64,000 nucleotides of DNA from Candidatus Pelagibacter sp. HIMB1321 (lineage in GTDB: Bacteria > Pseudomonadota > Alphaproteobacteria > Pelagibacterales > Pelagibacteraceae), in NCBI RefSeq assembly GCF_900177485.1, contig NZ_LT840186.1, positions 868,001-932,000 of the forward strand, given 5' to 3'. The notes under the pieces were generated by a model, which saw nothing but the letters and a program-made list of their open reading frames with translations, did not search any database and was not told where the DNA came from. Below, in pieces: positions 1 to 9,961 of this stretch. Position numbers and translations under genes: made by a program. Position 1 is the first letter of the stretch; each line of letters opens with the position of its first letter.

Positions 1-148
1 GAAAACCAGCTTCAATAATATCAACACCAAGTTCATCAAAAACTCGAGCGATTTGAATTTTTTCCTCTAGACTCATAGAGGCACCTGGTGATTGCTCACC
101 ATCTCGCATTGTTGTATCAAATATAAAAACTCTATCTTTATCAGCCAT
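1..148 (-). CDS. leuA: 2-isopropylmalate synthase, N-terminal fragment
   Basis: Only the first 49 codons are present; the gene runs off the left edge. The translation begins [19 protein letters not shown] and continues with PGASMS, the start of the HMGL-like TIM barrel. The Arg-Asp of TMRDGEQ is part of the metal and 2-oxoacid site in this family. The enzyme condenses 2-oxoisovalerate with acetyl-CoA in leucine synthesis. Its place next to ilvBHC, which makes 2-oxoisovalerate, supports LeuA over homocitrate or citramalate synthase. Those relatives share the N-terminal motif, so the fragment alone cannot exclude them. Confidence 0.85.
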   Translation of the reverse strand, partial: MADKDRVFIFDTTMRDGEQSPGASMSLEEKIQIARVFDELGVDIIEAGF

Positions 149-224
149 AATTTTAAAATTTAAAAAAATGGATAATACAATCTATAATAGATTTTGCAAA
201 ATAATTGTTAGAATTTCTTACCTT

Positions 225-1265
<1,041 letters not shown>

Positions 1266-1814
1266 TTAGTTAAAAACTTCCGCACCTCTTGTCATTGCGA
1301 TCGCCCCTGTTCTAGAAGTGCTAATTAGACCTAGAGGTTTTAATTTTAAATTCATTTTATCAATTTCTCTTCTTAATGCTGTAATTTGAAGAACTACTGA
1401 TTTTTTTGTTTTATCTATTATTACTGGATTATAGTTTTTACAAGCTTTTAAACATTTATCAATTTTAGTCTTATTACCAATAATTTTTAAAAGTGCCATT
1501 TCTTTGAAAATTACTTGCTTATCTTCTCTTTTAAAGTTTGCCACTTTGTGTACTGGCACTAGTTTTCCTAATTGTAACTTAATTTGATCAATTACTTGTG
1601 GAGTACCAGTAGTTACAATTGTTATTCTTGAAATATTTTTTTTAGCATCAATCTCTGCAACTGCTAAAGACTCTATATTATAACCTCTTCCAGAAAATAA
1701 ACCTACAACTCTTGCTAATACACCAGCTTCATTATCCACCCATAAAACAAATATATGTGTATCTGATTTTTCCTTTTTAGTTGAAAAACTATAAGCTGAC
1801 TTAGATTTTGCCAT
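1266..1814 (-). CDS. ilvH: Acetolactate synthase, small regulatory subunit
   Basis: Regulatory subunit of acetohydroxyacid synthase; in this family it binds valine through ACT domains and stimulates the catalytic subunit. The N-terminal ACT domain is visible at about residues 20-95 (VLWVDNEAGVLARVVGLF, then RGYNIESLAV). The C-terminal half has the ALLKI and ALRREID segments typical of IlvH/IlvN. Length 182 matches the family. Its ATG overlaps the ilvB stop by one base (TAATG), which suggests translational coupling and matched stoichiometry. Confidence 0.96.
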   Translation of the reverse strand: MAKSKSAYSFSTKKEKSDTHIFVLWVDNEAGVLARVVGLFSGRGYNIESLAVAEIDAKKNISRITIVTTGTPQVIDQIKLQLGKLVPVHKVANFKREDKQVIFKEMALLKIIGNKTKIDKCLKACKNYNPVIIDKTKKSVVLQITALRREIDKMNLKLKPLGLISTSRTGAIAMTRGAEVFN

Positions 1815-3583
1815 TAAACTAAAGACTTACCCTTGCCAGTTATTTTATTCTCAGCTTGATCATTTGGACCTAGTATCATTTGGTTATGAGGTTTGCCTGA
1901 TGGTATCATTGGAAAACAGTTTTCTCCTGGATCTACCTGGCAGTCGAATATTACTGGACCTTTATGATCAATCATTTCTTGAATTTTTTCATCTAATTCT
2001 CCATAATTTTCTACTCTAATTCCCTTACACCCATAAGCCTCTGCCATTTTATTAAAATCTGGTAAAGCTTCTGAATAACTCTCTGAGTAATTTTTTTCAT
2101 GTAAAAGCTCTTGCCATTGTCTTACCATTCCCATGTATTGGTTGTTCAAAATAAATATCTTTATAGGTAAATTATACTGAACTGCTGTAGACATTTCCTG
2201 CATAGTCATTAAAACTGAAGCTTCTCCAGCAATATCGATAACTAATTTATCTGGATGTGCAATCTGAACACCAACAGCTGCTGGTAAACCATATCCCATC
2301 GTTCCAAGACCACCTGATGTCATCCATCGATTTGGTTTATTAAATTTATAGTGTTGAGCTGCCCACATCTGGTGTTGACCAACTTCAGTTGTAATAAAAG
2401 TATCTTGATTTTTTGTTAATTCATAAAGTCTCTGGACAGCATGTTGAGGTTTTATAGTTTGATTGCTATTGATAAAACCTAAAGAATTTTTCTCTCTCCA
2501 TTTTTGGATTTGCTGCCACCATTTTGAAATCTTTTCTTTATTAGAATCTTTTAGACTTTTATTTTTTTTATTGATTGTTTTGATTGATGATTGGATTACA
2601 TCATTTACGTCACCAACAATTGCAAGATCAACTTTTATAATTTTATTTATTGATGATGGGTCAATATCAATATGAATTTTTTTTGAATTTGGAGAAAATT
2701 CATCAATTTTACCAGTTATACGATCATCAAATCTTGCACCAATATTTATCAATAAATCACAATCATGCATTGCATTATTAGCTTCGTAAGTTCCATGCAT
2801 TCCAAGCATACCTAAAAACTGATCATCATCCCCTGGGAAAGCTCCAAGCCCTTGTAAAGTTGATGTGATTGGAAACCCAGTTAATCTTGTAAATTCTCTT
2901 AGAGATTCACTAGCTTCAGGTCCTGAATTTATTACTCCTCCACCAGAATAAATTACTGGTTTTTTTGCTTTTGAAATAAGGTCAACTAATTTGTCTATAT
3001 CATCTTGTGAAAAATGATTATGGGATTTTCCATTTAATCTTTTTTGTATTTTAGGTTTTGAATAATTAGTTTTTGCAAATTGGACATCCTTTGGAATATC
3101 AATTAGCACAGGTCCAGGTCTTCCTGTAGTTGCCACGTGAAATGCTTCATGTAAAATTTTTGGAAGATCTTTAATATCTTTTACTAACCAGTTGTGTTTA
3201 GTACATGGTCTTGTAATTCCTGTTGTATCACATTCTTGAAAAGCATCTGTGCCAATCAAATGAGTTGGAACTTGTCCTGAAATACAAACTAATGGAACAG
3301 AATCCATATAAGCATCTGTTAAAGCAGTAACCACATTGGTTGCACCTGGCCCAGAGGTCACAAGAACTACACCAGGCTTTCCAGAAGATCTTGAATATCC
3401 TTCTGCAGCATGACCAGCTCCTTGCTCGTGTCTTACTAAAATATGTTTTATTGATGGATGATTTTTTAACTCATCATAAATTGGCAATACTGCTCCTCCA
3501 GGATAACCAAAAATAAATTTAACGTCTTGATCCTCAAGACATTTGAATACGATCTCAGCTCCTGAATATAATTTAGACATCAA
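1814..3583 (-). CDS. ilvB: Acetolactate synthase, large catalytic subunit
   Basis: Thiamine-diphosphate enzyme making acetolactate from pyruvate. The N-terminal pyrimidine domain has the catalytic Glu53 in RHEQGAGHAAEGY. A central domain binds FAD. The C-terminal domain binds the diphosphate, with NN at residues 480-481. The motif that is usually GDG or GDA reads GEAS at 453-456, so Glu454 replaces the Asp expected to bind Mg. The start is one of two adjacent ATGs. It is first in the ilvBHC run and follows a short gap after miaA. It could be ilvI, a name for the same function. Confidence 0.96.
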   Translation of the reverse strand: MMSKLYSGAEIVFKCLEDQDVKFIFGYPGGAVLPIYDELKNHPSIKHILVRHEQGAGHAAEGYSRSSGKPGVVLVTSGPGATNVVTALTDAYMDSVPLVCISGQVPTHLIGTDAFQECDTTGITRPCTKHNWLVKDIKDLPKILHEAFHVATTGRPGPVLIDIPKDVQFAKTNYSKPKIQKRLNGKSHNHFSQDDIDKLVDLISKAKKPVIYSGGGVINSGPEASESLREFTRLTGFPITSTLQGLGAFPGDDDQFLGMLGMHGTYEANNAMHDCDLLINIGARFDDRITGKIDEFSPNSKKIHIDIDPSSINKIIKVDLAIVGDVNDVIQSSIKTINKKNKSLKDSNKEKISKWWQQIQKWREKNSLGFINSNQTIKPQHAVQRLYELTKNQDTFITTEVGQHQMWAAQHYKFNKPNRWMTSGGLGTMGYGLPAAVGVQIAHPDKLVIDIAGEASVLMTMQEMSTAVQYNLPIKIFILNNQYMGMVRQWQELLHEKNYSESYSEALPDFNKMAEAYGCKGIRVENYGELDEKIQEMIDHKGPVIFDCQVDPGENCFPMIPSGKPHNQMILGPNDQAENKITGKGKSLV

Positions 3584-3633
3584 AGCAATCTAGCTGAAGT
3601 TGTACTAATTGGTCAAGCTATAGTGAAAAATAA

Positions 3634-4542
3634 TTAAATTTTTTTTAGAAAATTATTTATTCTTTTAGGGTTTAATTTTATCCAATTTGACATGTGGCCT
3701 CGTGACCAAGTCAACTGTCTTTTGGCATATTGCCTGGTCTTTATTGATATTTTTTCAATTACTTCTTTTTCATCCACTTTTTTAGTTAAATATTCCTTTA
3801 TTTCTGCGACTCCTATTGCTTTTGATATACTTTTATTTTTATTAATTTTGAGCTTTAAAAATTTTTTAACCTCAAGTACAGCCCCCAATTTAAACATTTT
3901 AAATGCTCTTTGGTTAATCGTTTCAATTAAATCTGATCTTGGGAAATCAATAATTAATTTGTAAAAATCTTTTTTTTTAAATTGTGATTTTGTATTATCA
4001 TGCCATTCGTTAATTGATTTATTTGTAAATAGTTTTACCTCATAAGCTCTTATCGATCTTTGAGTATCAGTAGGTTTTATTGTTTTTACTAAATTAGGAT
4101 CAATTTTTAAAAGTTTTTTATAAAAATTTTTTTGACCAAGATCTTTTTGTAGTTTTCTTACTTTATTTCTAAAAGCCATCGGTATATTTGGAATTTCAAC
4201 CAAACCATCTATTAATGCTTTAAAATATAATCCAGTTCCACCAACTAAAATTGGGATTTTTTTTCTTCTTTTAACTTCTCCAATTTTTTTAATTGCTAGC
4301 TTTAACCAATCACCGGTTGAAAAGCTTTTTTTTCCACTTTGAAATCCATATAGATGATGCTTGATATCTTGGTGTTCTTTTTTTAAAGGTCTGGCAGTTA
4401 AAATTTTTAAATCTTTGTAAAGCTGCATGCTATCAGCATTAATTATTTCACCTCCAATTTTTTTTGCTAGTTTGACTGCAAAATTAGATTTACCTGATGC
4501 TGTTGGACCATAGATTAAAATGATTTTGGATTTTAAATCCAT
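3634..4542 (-). CDS. miaA: tRNA dimethylallyltransferase
   Basis: Transfers a dimethylallyl group from DMAPP to A37 of tRNAs reading UNN codons. The P-loop-like GPTASGKS is at residues 12-19, followed by the ADSMQLYKDL motif and the VGGTGLYFKAL segment, all diagnostic of MiaA/IPT. The 302-residue length is normal. It starts 3 bases after the degP stop, so it is probably the last gene of the hflK-hflC-DUF2065-degP run. In many proteobacteria miaA is also linked to hfl genes. Confidence 0.96.
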   Translation of the reverse strand: MDLKSKIILIYGPTASGKSNFAVKLAKKIGGEIINADSMQLYKDLKILTARPLKKEHQDIKHHLYGFQSGKKSFSTGDWLKLAIKKIGEVKRRKKIPILVGGTGLYFKALIDGLVEIPNIPMAFRNKVRKLQKDLGQKNFYKKLLKIDPNLVKTIKPTDTQRSIRAYEVKLFTNKSINEWHDNTKSQFKKKDFYKLIIDFPRSDLIETINQRAFKMFKLGAVLEVKKFLKLKINKNKSISKAIGVAEIKEYLTKKVDEKEVIEKISIKTRQYAKRQLTWSRGHMSNWIKLNPKRINNFLKKI

Positions 4543-4545
4543 TAT

Positions 4546-5949
4546 CTATTTTAATTTAACACCTATGTATCTTCTTTGATTTTGGCTGTTGTAGATTACA
4601 AGCAAGATTGTTTTTTGATTGGTATTTAAAACTTGTTTTACAATTTGTTTTAGATCATTTGCACTACCAATTTTTTTCTTTTGTGCTTCAATTATTATAC
4701 TATTAACTTCAATTGAATTAATTAATGGACTATCATTTTCTATTTTAGTTATTACTAATCCTTTGGTTTGATTTGGAAGATTTCTTTCTTTAATGTCTTC
4801 TTTGTTAAGTTTTCTCACTGTGATTTTTAAATCATCAATTTTATTCTCTGTGGGTGAAGATTTTTCAGTAACTTTGAAATCTTCTGATGTTTCTAATCTA
4901 CCTAGTGTTACTTTTTTGACTAGTTCTTTTTTATTTCTCCAAATTTTTACATCAACTTTTTTTCCAACTTCAGTTCGAGCAACTATTATTGGTAATTCTT
5001 TCATTTCTTTTATTTTTTCATTATTAAATTCTAAGATTATATCTCCAGCTTTAATTCCTGCTTTATCGGACGGACTATTATCAGCAACACTTGCAACCAA
5101 AGCTCCTCTTGGCTCATCTAAATTTTCAACTTCAGCTATCTCTTTAGTAACATCTTGAATTCTTACACCTAACCAACCTCTTTTAGTTTCTCCAAATTCA
5201 ATTAATTGATCGATAACAATTTGTGCACTATTAGAAGGTATTGAAAAACCAATTCCTATAGATCCGTTTCTTCCTAAAATTGCTGTATTAATTCCAATCA
5301 CATTTCCATTTATATCAAATAATGGTCCACCTGAATTTCCTGAGTTAATCGAAGCATCAGTTTGAATGTAGTCTTCATATCTTGAAAGACCAATCGATCT
5401 ATTTCTAGCAGAAATGATACCTGAAGTGACTGTTCCTCCTAAGCCAAATGGGTTTCCAATTGCAATTACCCAATCCCCAATTCTAGCTTTATCAGAGTCT
5501 CCAAATGAAACAGGAATAAATTTTTCTTTAGTTTCTAATTGCAAAACAGCTATATCTGATAAAGGGTCTGCACCTATAACTGTTGCTTTAAATTCTTTGT
5601 CACCATTTACTCTTACAATAATATCTTCGGCGTCTTGGATAACGTGATTGTTTGTTACAACAATTCCTTTCTCATCAATAATAAAACCAGATCCAAGTGC
5701 TGAAGATTTTCTCTCTTGAGGAGCTCCAAATTCTTTAAACATATCTTCAAATGGTGATCCTGGAGGAAATTGAAATGGAAAGGGATTAGTATTTGTAACT
5801 ACAGTTTGCGTTGTTGAGATATTAACAACGGAAGGCATCAACTTTTCAGCAAGATCTGCAAAAGACTCTGGCACACCTTTTGAAAAAGATTTGGCATCAA
5901 CACTAATAAGTATAAATAATGTAAGTAAATATATTTTTAAATTTTTCAT
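4546..5949 (-). CDS. degP: Do-like periplasmic serine protease/chaperone (HtrA family)
   Basis: An N-terminal signal peptide (residues 1-20) targets it to the periplasm. The trypsin-like domain has the full catalytic triad: His102 (TNNHV), Asp132 (SDIAVL) and Ser206 (GNSGGPL). Two PDZ domains follow, at about 255-350 and 390-465, as in DegP/DegQ/MucD. The family degrades or refolds damaged envelope proteins. It follows hflK-hflC, the modulators of FtsH, which is the usual alphaproteobacterial arrangement. Its start overlaps the stop of the upstream small gene by 4 bases. DegP and DegQ cannot be separated from sequence alone. Confidence 0.95.
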   Translation of the reverse strand: MKNLKIYLLTLFILISVDAKSFSKGVPESFADLAEKLMPSVVNISTTQTVVTNTNPFPFQFPPGSPFEDMFKEFGAPQERKSSALGSGFIIDEKGIVVTNNHVIQDAEDIIVRVNGDKEFKATVIGADPLSDIAVLQLETKEKFIPVSFGDSDKARIGDWVIAIGNPFGLGGTVTSGIISARNRSIGLSRYEDYIQTDASINSGNSGGPLFDINGNVIGINTAILGRNGSIGIGFSIPSNSAQIVIDQLIEFGETKRGWLGVRIQDVTKEIAEVENLDEPRGALVASVADNSPSDKAGIKAGDIILEFNNEKIKEMKELPIIVARTEVGKKVDVKIWRNKKELVKKVTLGRLETSEDFKVTEKSSPTENKIDDLKITVRKLNKEDIKERNLPNQTKGLVITKIENDSPLINSIEVNSIIIEAQKKKIGSANDLKQIVKQVLNTNQKTILLVIYNSQNQRRYIGVKLK

Positions 5950-6137
5950 GTACTAGTCTTTAAATAATAAATAATTACAAATCCTAAAATTGCAAAGATT
6001 AATCCGCCAGTCCTTAATTGACTATCTTTTAACAATTCAAGTTTGCTTAACATATTTCTCATTTTTGATGGAAATAAGGCATATAAAATTCCTTCGATAA
6101 ATAAAAATAAACCAAAAGCTATAAATAGCTCTTTCAT
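5946..6137 (-). CDS. DUF2065 small inner-membrane protein
   Basis: A 63-residue protein with two hydrophobic helices (residues 3-19 and about 44-60) joined by a polar segment PSKMRNMLSKLELL. This layout, the second-helix sequence GGLIFAILGF, and the position between hflC and degP match the YjeT/DUF2065 family. The biochemical function is not known. It sits 3 bases after hflC and overlaps degP by 4 bases, so it is probably translated with the membrane-protease operon and may act with it. Confidence 0.88.
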   Translation of the reverse strand: MKELFIAFGLFLFIEGILYALFPSKMRNMLSKLELLKDSQLRTGGLIFAILGFVIIYYLKTST

Positions 6138-6140
6138 TTT

Positions 6141-7013
6141 CTACTGATTAATTTCTGGTTTTATATTTCCAAAAAATTTAAAGAACTCTGAGTCTGGAGA
6201 TAAAATTAAAGAAGTTTCACCACCAATTAGAGCTTTTTCATAAGCTTGCATCGCTCTATAAAATGCAAAAAATTCTGGATCTTGACCGAATGCGTCAGCA
6301 AATATCTTATTTCTTGCCCCATCACCTTCACCCTTCATAATCTCAGATTCTTTTTGTGCCTCTGCTAAAATAACTGTAACTTCTTTATCGGCTGTTGAGG
6401 TAATAGTTACAGCCATTTCTGCACCTTCCGCTCTAAATTCTTTTGCTTCTCTTTCCCTCTCAGTTTGCATTCTTCTATAAATAGCATCACTATTAGCTTG
6501 AGGTAAATCTGCTCTTTTAATTCGAACATCAACAATGTTTATTCCAAAATTTTGCGCTTCATTGTTTACACCCTCTTTAATTAAAGCCATTTGTTTTGAT
6601 CTATCTTTTGATAATAAAGTTTGAAGTTCTTCTTGACCCAAAACATTTCTAATTCTTGAATTGATAATTGTAGATAATCTTGATCTCGCAACTCTTTCAT
6701 CTCCAACTGAAATATAAAATTTTAAAGGATCAACAATTTGAAATCTGGCAAAAGCATCCACAATTAAACGTTTTTGATCTGATGCAATAACTTCTTCTGG
6801 TGGGGTATCTAAATTTAAAATTCTCTTATCAAGATAAACAACATTTTGAATAAAAGGTATTTTAAAATTTAATCCAGGTTTAGTTATAATTCTTTTAGGG
6901 TCACCAAATTGAAGTATGATTGCTTGGTTAACTTCTTTAACAATAATTACTGATAAGAAAGCAAGAGCTCCTATTGCAATAATAATACCTAATAATATTT
7001 TTCCAGCTTTCAT
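6141..7013 (-). CDS. hflC: HflC, SPFH-domain modulator of FtsH
   Basis: A membrane anchor at residues 5-25 is followed by an SPFH/band-7 domain (VNQAIILQFGDPKRI onward) and a charged helical region with REREAKEFRAEGAE, typical of HflC. With HflK it forms a large periplasm-facing assembly around the FtsH protease. It directly follows hflK with no intergenic base. FtsH itself lies elsewhere in this window (34.5-36.4 kb). Confidence 0.96.
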   Translation of the reverse strand: MKAGKILLGIIIAIGALAFLSVIIVKEVNQAIILQFGDPKRIITKPGLNFKIPFIQNVVYLDKRILNLDTPPEEVIASDQKRLIVDAFARFQIVDPLKFYISVGDERVARSRLSTIINSRIRNVLGQEELQTLLSKDRSKQMALIKEGVNNEAQNFGINIVDVRIKRADLPQANSDAIYRRMQTEREREAKEFRAEGAEMAVTITSTADKEVTVILAEAQKESEIMKGEGDGARNKIFADAFGQDPEFFAFYRAMQAYEKALIGGETSLILSPDSEFFKFFGNIKPEINQ

Positions 7014-8117
7014 TTAATTAGTCGCCTTTTTTTTTAATTCTGGTAGCGGCAAATATGGAACAACGCCAGAACCTCCATTATTTTCAATAATAACTTTATC
7101 TATATCCGCTAAAACTTTTTCCATTGTTTCTAAATACATTCTCTCTTGAGTTACAGCTTTAGCATTTTTGTATTCGTTATAAATTGCAAGGAATCTACTA
7201 GCTTCCCCTTCTGATTTTGCTACAACTTCTTTTTTATATGCTTCCGCAGCTTGTAAAATTTTTTGAGCTTCCCCTCTCGCTCTTGGAATTACATCATTAG
7301 CATAAGCCTCGGCTTCATTTTTTGCTCTTTCCATGTCAGCTCTAGCAGCCTGAACATCTCTAAAAGCATCAATAACTTGATCAGGTGGGTCTGCTTTTTG
7401 AGTTTGTACTTGAGTTATTTGAATGCCACTCTCATAGTCATCCAATATAGTTTGAATTATATCTTGTGTTTCAACCTCAATTTTAGATCTCCCTTCAGTT
7501 AAAATTGGTTGTATATCACTTTTTGCAATAACTTCTCTCATAGCTGTTTCTGCTGCAGCTTTTACTGTTCCTTCAGGATCTTGAATTTTAAATAAGAAAT
7601 TTCCAGCATCTTTAATCACCCAAAAAACAGAAAAATCAATATTAACTATATTTTCATCACCAGTTAACATTAGGCTTTCTTGTGGTACATCCGCTACTCC
7701 ACCACCACTTGAGAAACCACTTTCTCTTTCAGATCTAAAACCAATATCTATTCTGTTAACTTTTGTAACTTTTGGAGTCAAAACACTCTCCACTGGAAAT
7801 GGAATATGATAATTTAATCCAGGTTGTGTTGTATTTACAAATTTTCCAAATCTTAAAACTACACCTTGCTCATCAGGAAGTACTCTATAAAGACCGCTTG
7901 CTAACCAAACAAATGCTAAAATTATCAATCCTAAAATTAAAGATTTAGTGCTTGAAGATTTTCCACCTGGTAAAAAGTTTTTTATTTTATCCTGGAACTC
8001 TCTTATAATTTTATCAACATCCGGTGGTGTTGGACCTCGACCTGATCCATTGCCATTTCCACCTCCTGGAGGAGACCCCCAAGGACTTCCACCTCTTTGT
8101 TGAAAATTGTCAGACAT
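7014..8117 (-). CDS. hflK: HflK, SPFH-domain modulator of FtsH
   Basis: The cytoplasmic N-terminus is rich in Gly and Pro (residues 7-31), followed by one membrane helix at about 59-78 and an SPFH domain starting LPDEQGVVLRFG. A long Ala/Glu-rich helix follows (AEAYANDVIPRARGEA). This is the standard HflK layout. It is first in the minus-strand operon and faces mrp across a 50-base divergent gap that contains an inverted repeat. Confidence 0.96.
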   Translation of the reverse strand: MSDNFQQRGGSPWGSPPGGGNGNGSGRGPTPPDVDKIIREFQDKIKNFLPGGKSSSTKSLILGLIILAFVWLASGLYRVLPDEQGVVLRFGKFVNTTQPGLNYHIPFPVESVLTPKVTKVNRIDIGFRSERESGFSSGGGVADVPQESLMLTGDENIVNIDFSVFWVIKDAGNFLFKIQDPEGTVKAAAETAMREVIAKSDIQPILTEGRSKIEVETQDIIQTILDDYESGIQITQVQTQKADPPDQVIDAFRDVQAARADMERAKNEAEAYANDVIPRARGEAQKILQAAEAYKKEVVAKSEGEASRFLAIYNEYKNAKAVTQERMYLETMEKVLADIDKVIIENNGGSGVVPYLPLPELKKKATN

Positions 8118-8135
8118 ACACTATGTATATAGTGT
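8118..8135. promoter_or_regulatory. Perfect 7-bp inverted repeat between hflK and mrp
   Basis: ACACTAT and ATAGTGT flank a 4-base centre (GTAT), making an 18-base dyad beginning one base upstream of the hflK start codon, in the only gap between these two divergent genes. It could be an operator, or it could affect hflK translation. It could also be chance in AT-rich DNA. No regulator was identified. Confidence 0.4.
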
Positions 8136-8167
8136 CTTTGAACTCAAAAACAAGTTAAGATCAAAAT

Positions 8168-8992
8168 ATGTCTGAAAAAAAGCCAGAACTAAGTGACGCA
8201 ATGAAAAAAAAAGTAGAGCCAAAAAACTTTACTAAAAACCCTATACTTGGAACAAAGTTTACAATCGCAGTCTCCAGTGCGAAGGGTGGTGTTGGTAAAT
8301 CTACTTTTGCAACAAATCTTGCATTAGCCCTTAAAAGTGTTGGCTGTAAAGTTGGATTGCTTGACGCTGATATTTATGGACCCTCAATACCGAAAATGTT
8401 TGATATAAATGAAAAACCAAAAAGTGATGGTCAAAAACTTGAACCTGTGATGCAATATGACATTCAATGTATGTCGATTGGATTTTTGGCAGATCAGCAA
8501 ACTCCCATGATTTGGAGAGGACCTATGGTTACAAGTGCAATTAAAACTTTTACTCAAAAAGTAAATTGGAAAGATTTAGATTTTATTATTATTGATATGC
8601 CTCCAGGCACAGGGGATACACAACTAACATTCTCGCAAGAAATCAAAATAGATGGAGCCATAATTGTTTCTACACCCCAAGAAGTAGCATTACTTGATGT
8701 TGTAAGAGGTATTAAAATGTTTGATAAACTAGATGTTAAAATTTTAGGCTTAGTAGATAATATGAGTTATTTTAAAGGCGATGATGGAAAAAATTATAAA
8801 ATTTTTGGTGAGGGAGGTGTTAAAAGAACAGCTGAAGAATTTAATAAAGAATTTTTAGGTGAAATACCAATCAATCCTGAGGTTGGTAAAGCTGGAGATA
8901 ATGGAAAGCCAATTGTAGAAGAGAACCCAAATCATGAAATTTCTAAAATATATTTAGAGTTTGCGGAAAAAATTAAATCAACTTATCTTTAA
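8168..8992 (+). CDS. mrp: Mrp/ApbC-family P-loop ATPase (iron-sulfur carrier type)
   Basis: The deviant Walker A KGGVGKST at residues 39-46, followed by DADIYGPS and [11 protein letters not shown], identifies the Mrp/ApbC/NBP35 family, which carries or assembles Fe-S clusters. Two features differ from E. coli Mrp. The N-terminal DUF59 domain is absent, leaving only a short 30-residue lead. The CPxC motif after NMSYF is replaced by KGDDG, so the bridging cysteines are missing. Its 3' end overlaps the convergent thyX by 20 bases. Confidence 0.92.
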   Translation: MSEKKPELSDAMKKKVEPKNFTKNPILGTKFTIAVSSAKGGVGKSTFATNLALALKSVGCKVGLLDADIYGPSIPKMFDINEKPKSDGQKLEPVMQYDIQCMSIGFLADQQTPMIWRGPMVTSAIKTFTQKVNWKDLDFIIIDMPPGTGDTQLTFSQEIKIDGAIIVSTPQEVALLDVVRGIKMFDKLDVKILGLVDNMSYFKGDDGKNYKIFGEGGVKRTAEEFNKEFLGEIPINPEVGKAGDNGKPIVEENPNHEISKIYLEFAEKIKSTYL

Positions 8993-9920
8993 GCTCAAAA
9001 GCTTCCATTAATTCATTCCATTCTCTTTTTGAAAGACCAGAATCATCAGGTGAAACGTCTTCTCCTTTTATCAATTTTTGAATTATATTTTTACCTTTAG
9101 CTGAAACCTCGGTACCTCCAACTCGATAATCCATAAATGCTTCATAAGTAATGGGAACCCATTTTTTTAAAGTATCTAACATTATGTCGGCATAAACTCT
9201 TATTTCATATTGTGCATGACTATCAGCTCTTAGTCTTAAAAAATTCATCAAGTTTAATAAATCTGTTTTCCAGTACCACTGTGTGTATGTATTTAAAGTT
9301 AAATTCATTCTTGCAAGTTCTCTTGCTAATCCCTTTTTATTTTCATCAATAGTTGAGCCATCATATCTTTCATTCAACATAGTTTCATAATTATCATAAG
9401 TTCTCTCAGCATCATTTTTTAAAAGCTCTAATACTTCATTTGCTTGTTCACCTTCAAGCACCTCACCTCTACCTTGTCTATTACTTATAGACTGAGCAGC
9501 CAAATTTTCTTTAGTAGGTAAATAAAATTCTTTATCCAAAATTGAATATCGAGCAGAGTACTCATTAACATTTGCTGTTCTGTGTCTTATCCATTGTCTA
9601 GCAATAAAAATTGGAAGCTTAATGTGATATTTAATTTCGCACATTTCAAATGGAGTGCTGTGCCAATGTCTCATTAAATATTTAATTAAACCTTTGTCAG
9701 TAGATACTTGTTTTGTGCCTTTTCCATATGAAACTCTCGCAGATTGAACAATAGAGGTATCATCACCCATATAATCAACTACTCTAACAAACCCATGGTC
9801 TAAAGCTGGAATTGCCTCATACAAAACTTTTTCAAGCTCAGGCGATGTAACTCTTTTAGTTTGATTACTTTGAGCTTGCTGATTTTTTATTTCCTCTGTT
9901 TGCTCTTTAGTTAATTTCAT
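8973..9920 (-). CDS. thyX: Flavin-dependent thymidylate synthase
   Basis: Makes dTMP from dUMP using FAD and methylene-THF without producing dihydrofolate. The ThyX signature is complete at residues 112-126 ([15 protein letters not shown]). The frame stays open upstream to 10043, but that stretch is tmRNA sequence, so the start was set at the ATG at 9920 ([10 protein letters not shown]), giving 315 residues. It overlaps the convergent mrp stop region by 20 bases. ThyX in place of ThyA fits SAR11 folate metabolism. Confidence 0.95.
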   Translation of the reverse strand: MKLTKEQTEEIKNQQAQSNQTKRVTSPELEKVLYEAIPALDHGFVRVVDYMGDDTSIVQSARVSYGKGTKQVSTDKGLIKYLMRHWHSTPFEMCEIKYHIKLPIFIARQWIRHRTANVNEYSARYSILDKEFYLPTKENLAAQSISNRQGRGEVLEGEQANEVLELLKNDAERTYDNYETMLNERYDGSTIDENKKGLARELARMNLTLNTYTQWYWKTDLLNLMNFLRLRADSHAQYEIRVYADIMLDTLKKWVPITYEAFMDYRVGGTEVSAKGKNIIQKLIKGEDVSPDDSGLSKREWNELMEAFELKDKLI

Positions 9921-9928
9921 GATTGTTA

Positions 9929-9956
9929 TTGAATCTATTGTAATTCCTTTTATATT
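9929..9956 (+). promoter_or_regulatory. Candidate sigma-70 promoter for ssrA
   Basis: TTGAAT (9929-9934), a 16-base spacer and TATATT (9951-9956) would start transcription near 9963, just where the tmRNA acceptor piece should begin. It lies between the divergent thyX start and ssrA. The match is by eye. Confidence 0.5.
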
Positions 9957-9961
9957 AATAA

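Noticed and set aside
2463-2675. Plus-strand frame inside ilvB
   Set aside because: Antisense shadow of a conserved gene with no recognisable product; the same holds for the other opposite-strand frames inside core genes.
3584-3633. Promoter for ilvB with TTGACC as -35
   Set aside because: The TTGACC is good, but no acceptable -10 lies at the right distance, so it is not listed as a feature.
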